A stretch of 64,000 nt of DNA from Polynucleobacter sphagniphilus (GTDB taxonomy: Bacteria; Pseudomonadota; Gammaproteobacteria; Burkholderiales; Burkholderiaceae): the NCBI RefSeq assembly GCF_001953355.1, contig NZ_MPIY01000003.1:248001-312000 (forward strand), read 5' to 3'. Position 1 is the stretch's first letter. Each line of letters opens with the position of its first letter. The notes under the pieces were generated by a model. It was not told where the DNA came from and did not search any database. It saw nothing but the letters and a program-made list of their open reading frames with translations. A program made the translations under genes and the position numbers. Of the stretch, positions 58,817 to 64,000 are shown piece after piece.

Positions 58817-60267
58817 TGTTTTGCAGAATGCGATTTCAAGCGATGTTTGCCCTTACTGTATTTATGGGGCTATTTCTGTTGGGTAACACGAGCTTTGCTC
58901 AGGATGCTTCGAAAGCCGTTGCGCCATCAACGGACAACAAGACTCGCAATATTAACGGGGTAGCGGCTGTCGTAAATACCGGCTTCATCACGCGTAAGGA
59001 TATTGACGATCGAATTGCAGAACTTCAGAAGCAGGGAGTAAAACTGCCTGAGGGAGTGAACTTAAGAAAAGCCATCTTAGATCGCCTCATTATTGAAAAA
59101 ATTCAACTCCAAAATGCTGAGGAGCTTGGAGTTACTGTTTCAGATAAAGAGTTGGATAAGATTATTGCGGACATGGCCGTAAAAAATAAACTCACTTTGG
59201 CGGAATTTAAAGAGAAGGCAGGCGCAACTGCCGGTAGTTTTTCTAAGTACAGGAAAATGCTGCGCGAAAACATACTGGTTTCTCGCTATCGTGAGCATGA
59301 GGTGGATGCAAAAATTACGATTTCAGAAGCTGAGATTGATAACTTTATTGCTGAGCGTAATCGTGCGATGGCTCAGCCCGCACCTCAACCCTCCAGACCT
59401 GCTGCAAAAGGTGAGTTGGAAGAAATTGATGTCGCTCAAATTTTTGTGCCAGTTGATCCTGCAGATGGCCCAAAGGCTCAGGCTGATGCGAAGAAGCAGG
59501 CCGATGCTTTATTGCGTGAAGGTCGAAGCAAGGCGGACTTCCTGCAGTTGGGTGCAACTGCAGCAAAGGAAAATCCAAAAATTAAATTTCAGGAAATGGG
59601 GTATCGCACTCCTGATCACATCCCTCAATTATTTAATGACGCCATCAAAAACGTTCCTAGTGGCCAACTGCCTAGTGCAGTTGTAAAAAGCCCCGCTGGT
59701 TATCATGTACTCAAAGTGTTGGATCGTCGTGCGGCAGTTGCTGCGCAATCCCCCCAGGCGGTTGCTGCACCAGCAGTCACCACCACACCAAAAAATATTA
59801 TGATCACCCAGACCTTGGCGCGTCATATTTTGTTGCGTCAACGTGCTGGCCTCAGCGATCAGGATGCTGAAAGACGTTTAGCTGGCTATCGTGACCAAGT
59901 GCGTGCTAAAACAGCTGACTTTGGTGAGTTAGCAAAAAAATATTCCGAAGATGGATCCGCTCAAAATGGTGGAGAGCTTGGTTGGATGGGGCCTGGTGAG
60001 CTGGTTCCGGAGTTTGAGCAAACCATGAATCGTTTACAAATTGGCGAAGTGAGTAACCCTGTCAAAACCCAATTTGGTTGGCATCTCATTCAGGTATTAG
60101 AGCGACGCGAAACGGAATTGACTGTGGATAAGCAGCGTGAATTTGCTAAAGCAGCTATTCGTTCGAAAAAAATGGATCAGGCTTACGAAGATTGGGTGAA
60201 TGAATTGCGCGATACGGCTACTGTCAAAATCCTTAACTTAGACGATGCAGCAAAAAGCAGCCGTTAA
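58813..60267 (+). CDS. surA: Periplasmic chaperone/peptidyl-prolyl isomerase SurA
   Basis: Chaperone for outer-membrane proteins, including LptD. The 484-residue protein has a signal peptide (about 1-30, ending NTSFA), a SurA N-terminal chaperone domain (about 50-190: GVAAVVNTGFITRKDIDDRI) and two parvulin domains. The first (about 205-310) is divergent; the second (about 335-440) has the classic ARHILLRQ, EDGSAQNGGELGWMGPGELV and FGWHLIQVLERR motifs. It overlaps lptD by 4 bp and pdxA by 23 bp. Confidence 0.95.
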   Translation: MMFCRMRFQAMFALTVFMGLFLLGNTSFAQDASKAVAPSTDNKTRNINGVAAVVNTGFITRKDIDDRIAELQKQGVKLPEGVNLRKAILDRLIIEKIQLQNAEELGVTVSDKELDKIIADMAVKNKLTLAEFKEKAGATAGSFSKYRKMLRENILVSRYREHEVDAKITISEAEIDNFIAERNRAMAQPAPQPSRPAAKGELEEIDVAQIFVPVDPADGPKAQADAKKQADALLREGRSKADFLQLGATAAKENPKIKFQEMGYRTPDHIPQLFNDAIKNVPSGQLPSAVVKSPAGYHVLKVLDRRAAVAAQSPQAVAAPAVTTTPKNIMITQTLARHILLRQRAGLSDQDAERRLAGYRDQVRAKTADFGELAKKYSEDGSAQNGGELGWMGPGELVPEFEQTMNRLQIGEVSNPVKTQFGWHLIQVLERRETELTVDKQREFAKAAIRSKKMDQAYEDWVNELRDTATVKILNLDDAAKSSR

Positions 60268-61249
60268 TTTAGTGATTAGTTCCGGCGAGCCAGCCGGAGT
60301 TGGTCCAGAGGTATCTTTGGCTGCTGCTTTACATTTTCTTGATGAGCGGCCAAATGTCAATCTGACAATATTAGGTGATCCAAGTCTATTAAAGATCTCA
60401 GAAGCGCTTCCCTTAAGTCTTGCTGCGCGCCTTCAGATCGAGCCAATTGAACTCATTGAGGCGGTAGTTCCAGGCAAGCTCAATAGCAAGAATGCAGCCT
60501 ATGTATTGAAGATGCTCGATACTGCTATTGATGCCTGCCTTGAGGGACGTTTTGATGGCATGGTAACTGCTCCATTACAAAAGAGTGTGATCAATCTTGC
60601 GGGAACGCCATTTAGTGGCCATACCGAGTACCTGGCTGAGCGCAGTCGAGTGGGGCATGTAGTAATGATGTTATCTGCACCCCTACCAATTGGATTTTTA
60701 GGTTTGCTAACCCCAAGAGATTTGCGGGTTGCTTTAGTGACAACCCATTTGCCTTTAAAAGCAGTGCCTAGTGCACTCACACTTGATCTAGTTTTGGAGA
60801 CCATTCAAGTAGTTGCACGTGACTTGCATCAGCGTTTTGGGATTGCTCAGCCCGTCATCCGTGTGGCCGGTTTAAATCCTCACGCTGGTGAATCTGGCTA
60901 TTTAGGGCGAGAAGAAATTGAATGCATTACCCCAGCGATAAAGGCTGCACAGGCTGCTGGTATTGCTGTAACTGGCCCTTATCCGGGGGACACCATGTTC
61001 GATACTGCTGCATTAAATACAGTGGATGCTTTTATTGCGATGTATCACGATCAAGGCTTGGCGCCATTTAAATTTGTGACATTTGGTGGTGGTGTCAATG
61101 TCACTTTAGGCCTGCCTATTATTCGTACCTCAGTGGATCATGGCACTGCCTTAGATATTGCAGGCAAAGGTATGGCAGATTCCAGAAGTATGTTGGAGGC
61201 TTTACGTTTAGCTTATCAATTGGCCCTTAATCAAAAGAAAAATTCATAA
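60245..61249 (+). CDS. pdxA: 4-hydroxythreonine-4-phosphate dehydrogenase
   Basis: NAD- and metal-dependent enzyme of pyridoxal phosphate synthesis. The 334-residue protein has VISSGEPAGVGPEVSLAAAL at the start, MVTAPLQKSVINLAG near residue 105, FSGHTEYLAER with a metal His, GLNPHAGESGYLGREE near 215 and AMYHDQGLAPFKFVTFGGGV near 270. It starts inside the end of surA (23-bp overlap) and abuts rsmA with no gap. Confidence 0.96.
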   Translation: MQQKAAVNLVISSGEPAGVGPEVSLAAALHFLDERPNVNLTILGDPSLLKISEALPLSLAARLQIEPIELIEAVVPGKLNSKNAAYVLKMLDTAIDACLEGRFDGMVTAPLQKSVINLAGTPFSGHTEYLAERSRVGHVVMMLSAPLPIGFLGLLTPRDLRVALVTTHLPLKAVPSALTLDLVLETIQVVARDLHQRFGIAQPVIRVAGLNPHAGESGYLGREEIECITPAIKAAQAAGIAVTGPYPGDTMFDTAALNTVDAFIAMYHDQGLAPFKFVTFGGGVNVTLGLPIIRTSVDHGTALDIAGKGMADSRSMLEALRLAYQLALNQKKNS

Positions 61250-62029
61250 ATGATGCATCAGGCTCGCAAACGTTTTGGACAAAATTTCTTACAAGATGCA
61301 GGCGTCATTTATTCAATCGTATCTTTAATTAACCCTCAGTCCGATACGCATCTCATTGAAATTGGTCCGGGTCTAGGTGCGTTAACAAGGCCCTTGCTCA
61401 GTAATGTGGAGCAACTCGATTTATTGGAGATTGACCGAGATTTAGTAGCCTTCTGGAATCAGCAAAATTTAAGTGGACTGAAGGTCATTGAAGGAGATGC
61501 CCTCACATTTGATTTCTTGGGGTGGGCGACAGATCGTCCTACTGGAAGTGGGCTCTGTAAAGTAGTGGGTAATCTGCCATATAACATTTCTTCCCCATTG
61601 TTATTTCATTTAGTGTCTGCTGCTAATGTGATTGATGAGCAAGTTTTTATGTTGCAGGCAGAGGTAGTTGAGCGCATGGTAGCAGACGCAGGAAGCTCAG
61701 ATTTCAGTCGTCTATCGGTCATGTTACAGGCACGCTATCACATGGAGCAGGTGTTAGAAGTGCCACCCGAGGCCTTTGATCCGCAGCCTAAGGTCAATTC
61801 TGCTGTAGTACGAATGATTCCAAGGGCCGACTTTAATTTAAGTGCGACACAGTGGAGCGCTTTGGAGAAGGTGGTTGCAGCAGCGTTCTCGCAAAGAAGA
61901 AAAATGCTGCGCACTAACTTGCAAACTTATTCTGAAAAACTGGCTCTCACTGAGCTTGAGTTAAAAGCTAGGGCACAAGATATATCGGTAGATCGATATA
62001 TTGAGTGGGCAAAAATCTTAGCTGTCTGA
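61250..62029 (+). CDS. rsmA: 16S rRNA dimethyladenosine transferase RsmA (KsgA)
   Basis: Dimethylates two adenosines near the 3' end of 16S rRNA as a late ribosome-assembly check. The 259-residue protein has ARKRFGQNFLQD at the start, the SAM motif LIEIGPGLGALTRPLL near residue 37, the catalytic NLPYNISSPLLFHL motif near 107 and SQRRKMLRTNL near 220. ATG 61253 is an alternative start. The 3' end overlaps convergent plsC by 12 bp. Confidence 0.97.
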   Translation: MMHQARKRFGQNFLQDAGVIYSIVSLINPQSDTHLIEIGPGLGALTRPLLSNVEQLDLLEIDRDLVAFWNQQNLSGLKVIEGDALTFDFLGWATDRPTGSGLCKVVGNLPYNISSPLLFHLVSAANVIDEQVFMLQAEVVERMVADAGSSDFSRLSVMLQARYHMEQVLEVPPEAFDPQPKVNSAVVRMIPRADFNLSATQWSALEKVVAAAFSQRRKMLRTNLQTYSEKLALTELELKARAQDISVDRYIEWAKILAV

Positions 62030-62758
62030 GTAGGCGCTCGGATCAATCACCCGCATTTCATTCTCAATCCAGCTTTCAACTTCTTGATGGAGTTGACCGC
62101 CAGTTTTACCAGCCGATGAAATAGCGGGGCCGATTGAGAAAATCACAGTGCCAGGTTTTTTTAGAAAACGATTCTTCGGCCAGCATCTACCTGCATTATG
62201 CGCAATTGGGATGACAAAGGCTTCGGTTGCACTAGCCAGTCTGGCGCCACCTTTGCTATAAGGTTTATGAGTACCTGTGGCTGTTCTAGTGCCTTCAGGA
62301 AATAACATGATCCATTTGCCTTCGGCCAAACGCTTGCGACCTTGATTGGCAACCGAGATGGCTGCAGTTTCTTTACTCGAGCGATTGATGTGAATCATCT
62401 TTAGTAAAGCTAAGGCCCAGCCAAAAAAAGGAATCCAAAGCAATTCACGCTTAAAAACAAAACAAAGTTGTTTCGGTAGCAGGGCAATGTAGGCAATGGT
62501 TTCGTAGGCTGACTGATGTTTGCTTAAAACTACTACTGGCTGGTCAAGCATTGCGTTCATATGCTGCATGCCGCGGATCTCATAACGAATATGGCAAAGG
62601 TGCCATAGCAGCCAAATAACCACCTTATTCCAGAGGCCGATAAAGCGATAGCGATTTTCTGGGTTCAGAAATGGAAAAGCAATAAAACACAGCACCGACC
62701 AAATGGGGGTGAAGATCACCAAAAAAATAGCGAATAGGATGGAGCGTAAATAAATCAT
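62018..62758 (-). CDS. plsC: 1-acyl-sn-glycerol-3-phosphate acyltransferase
   Basis: Membrane enzyme that makes phosphatidic acid from lysophosphatidic acid. The 246-residue protein has N-terminal hydrophobic segments (about 5-33), motif I VLSKHQSAYETIAYIAL (His-x4-Glu where the textbook form is His-x4-Asp), a motif II region near HINRSS and motif III LFPEGTRTATG. It lies 7 bp after gmhB on the same strand, downstream of glyS, a common betaproteobacterial order. Confidence 0.93.
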   Translation of the reverse strand: MIYLRSILFAIFLVIFTPIWSVLCFIAFPFLNPENRYRFIGLWNKVVIWLLWHLCHIRYEIRGMQHMNAMLDQPVVVLSKHQSAYETIAYIALLPKQLCFVFKRELLWIPFFGWALALLKMIHINRSSKETAAISVANQGRKRLAEGKWIMLFPEGTRTATGTHKPYSKGGARLASATEAFVIPIAHNAGRCWPKNRFLKKPGTVIFSIGPAISSAGKTGGQLHQEVESWIENEMRVIDPSAYSDS

Positions 62759-62765
62759 TTGTGTT

Positions 62766-63338
62766 TTAAGACTTCGTTCCTAAGAGTGTATTCGTAAAGG
62801 CCAGTAGATCTTGATGAATTTCAGTGCCCTCTGGTAGACCCCCTTTTGACAGGGTTTTCTGGCCTTTGCCAGTGAGCACTAAATGGGGTGAGGCACCCAA
62901 TGCTACCCCTGCCTGTAAATCTCGCAATGAATCTCCAACGATTGGTACGCCTGAGAGTGGGCTGTCACTGTCATTTTTTTTGTAATGTAGCGCTATTTGT
63001 TTCATGAGTCCTGGTAAGGGCTTTCGGCAATCACATTGCTGGGCATCGGTATGGGGACAGAAGAAAATACTATCTATCTGACCACCTAAAGGCTGCAGTA
63101 ATTTTTCCATTTTGTTATGCATAGCATCCAGATCATTCATACCAAAGAAACCCCTTGCTATACCGGATTGATTGGTGGCAATAGCGATTTGATAGCCCGC
63201 ATGATTGAGTAGGGCAATTGCTTCTAAGCTGCCTAGAAGCGGAATCCACTCATCACTGGATTTAACGTAGTCATCCCGATCCTCATTAATCACCCCGTCG
63301 CGATCGAGAATGATTAATTTATTGGTGTTACTACTCAT
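62766..63338 (-). CDS. gmhB: D-glycero-beta-D-manno-heptose 1,7-bisphosphate 7-phosphatase
   Basis: HAD-family phosphatase for ADP-heptose precursors of the LPS inner core. The 190-residue protein has motif I IILDRDGVINEDRDDY near residue 9, ATNQSGIARGFF, the zinc-site CPHTDAQQCDCRKPLPG (Cys/His cluster near 95) and VGDSLRDLQAGVALGA. It overlaps glyS by 4 bp and is followed by plsC. Confidence 0.95.
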   Translation of the reverse strand: MSSNTNKLIILDRDGVINEDRDDYVKSSDEWIPLLGSLEAIALLNHAGYQIAIATNQSGIARGFFGMNDLDAMHNKMEKLLQPLGGQIDSIFFCPHTDAQQCDCRKPLPGLMKQIALHYKKNDSDSPLSGVPIVGDSLRDLQAGVALGASPHLVLTGKGQKTLSKGGLPEGTEIHQDLLAFTNTLLGTKS

Positions 63339-64000
63339 GCTAATTTGCCGAGGTCGGCAATCAGATTCATTTTTTGGTGCAGTTGTTGCAGGAGTGCTAA
63401 GCGGTTATCGCGCAGCTCTGGATTGGGGTCCATTACCATGACATCAGCGAAGAATTGGTCAATAGGTTGGCTCAGCGCCACTAGTGCTTTTAAGAGCTCT
63501 ACAAATTGGCGCTGTTCATAGGCTAATGAGAGGGCTGGGCTGATATTTTCTAGGGCCTGATAGAGCGCGATCTCTGCCGGATTGTGCAAAAGGGCTTTGG
63601 AGCACATGGCAGGTATTGCAGTCGTTGTTTTCTTTAAGATGTTGCTGATGCGCTTATTAGCTGCTGCTAATTGGCTTGCTTCAGTCAGAGCATTGAATTC
63701 ACGCAAGGCAATTAAGCGATCAATGAGGTCATTTAACTGGGTAGGAGATTGAGAAAGTACGGCATCAATTTCAGCGCTAGTAAATGGCTTGCCCCCAACA
63801 GATTGATCTTTCAGGTAAGCACGCAAGCGATCCAGAATAAAGACATAGATGTCCTCAGCCTTGGCTTTTTCTTGTACGTCTTTTTGGGGAAACTGCGCTT
63901 TTGCAAGCTCAATGAGTTTAGGTAGATGGAGAGCAAGATTTTTTTCTAGCAAGAGGCGGCAAATACCTAGCGCATGACGACGTAGGGCGTACGGATCTTT
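63335..64000 (-). CDS. glyS: Glycyl-tRNA synthetase beta subunit, C-terminal part (runs off window)
   Basis: The frame is open to the last base, so this is the C-terminal 221 codons of a roughly 700-residue protein whose start lies beyond the window. The edge reads DPYALRRHALGICRLLLEKN, the conserved GlyRS-beta motif. The remainder is the helical DALR-like anticodon-binding region with FFADVMVMDPNPELRDNRLA near the end. The bacterial alpha2-beta2 GlyRS charges tRNA-Gly; glyQ would be upstream of this gene. It overlaps gmhB by 4 bp. Confidence 0.95.
   Translation of the reverse strand, partial: KDPYALRRHALGICRLLLEKNLALHLPKLIELAKAQFPQKDVQEKAKAEDIYVFILDRLRAYLKDQSVGGKPFTSAEIDAVLSQSPTQLNDLIDRLIALREFNALTEASQLAAANKRISNILKKTTTAIPAMCSKALLHNPAEIALYQALENISPALSLAYEQRQFVELLKALVALSQPIDQFFADVMVMDPNPELRDNRLALLQQLHQKMNLIADLGKLA

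Overview
This 64 kb window is dense, core bacterial chromosome. The gene order is typical of Burkholderiales (Betaproteobacteria), for example ferredoxin-pth-rplY-prs-tRNA-Gln-ispE-lolB, kdsD-kdsC-lptCAB-hpf-ptsN-hprK-rapZ, uvrA-MFS-ssb, ubiE-ubiJ-ubiB-aspS-nudB and pepP-ubiH-dusB-fis-purH-ruvCAB. Short intergenic spaces, base composition that looks moderate by eye (not computed), and the lack of rpoN at its usual site point to a streamlined freshwater lineage such as Polynucleobacter. That genus call is an inference, because no rRNA gene is present. I see no insertion sequence, prophage, integron, CRISPR array or transferred island.

Layout. 1-5 kb: YfhL-type ferredoxin, then, on the minus strand, pth, rplY (L25), prs, tRNA-Gln, ispE and a TPR-LolB fusion. 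5-7 kb: base-excision repair genes mutM and mutY. 7-13.6 kb (minus): the PTS-Ntr/HPr kinase module (rapZ, hprK, ptsN), hpf, and the LPS transport/Kdo block (lptB, lptA, lptC, kdsC, kdsD). 13.6-20.3 kb: CPA2 antiporter, uvrA, an MFS exporter and ssb. 20.4-25 kb: an unrecognised exported protein, queF, a 5'-nucleotidase and ilvA. 25-33.3 kb (plus): a 1279-residue FAD/Fe-S oxidoreductase, a DUF971 protein, then ubiE, a Tim44-like protein, ubiJ and ubiB. 33.3-40.9 kb: DUF502 protein, aspS, nudB, an Atm1-type ABC exporter, glycerate kinase, pyrC and rnpB. 40.9-44.2 kb: OsmC protein, a 410-bp non-coding region holding a probable small RNA, rplM-rpsI, argC, erpA. 44.3-56.3 kb: anmK, tyrS, then a long minus-strand run ruvB-ruvA-ruvC-purH-fis-dusB-ubiH-pepP-murU-amgK. 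56.3-64 kb: lptD-surA-pdxA-rsmA (plus) facing plsC-gmhB-glyS (minus; glyS runs off the end).

Functional themes. The envelope dominates: Kdo and heptose precursors (kdsD, kdsC, gmhB), LPS transport (lptABC, lptD), outer-membrane protein folding (surA), lipoprotein insertion (LolB domain), phospholipid synthesis (plsC) and MurNAc recycling (anmK, amgK, murU). Ubiquinone synthesis is represented four times (ubiE, ubiJ, ubiB, ubiH-type). DNA repair and recombination (mutM, mutY, uvrA, ruvABC, ssb) and translation (aspS, tyrS, glyS, rplM, rpsI, rplY, pth, dusB, rsmA, tRNA-Gln, rnpB) fill most of the rest.

Nothing here looks like a wholly new multi-gene system. The items most worth a second look are the probable small RNA upstream of rplM, the TPR-LolB fusion that lacks a lipobox, the unrecognised exported protein whose promoter predicts a leaderless mRNA, the missing rpoN, and unusual cysteine arrangements in MutY and LptD.
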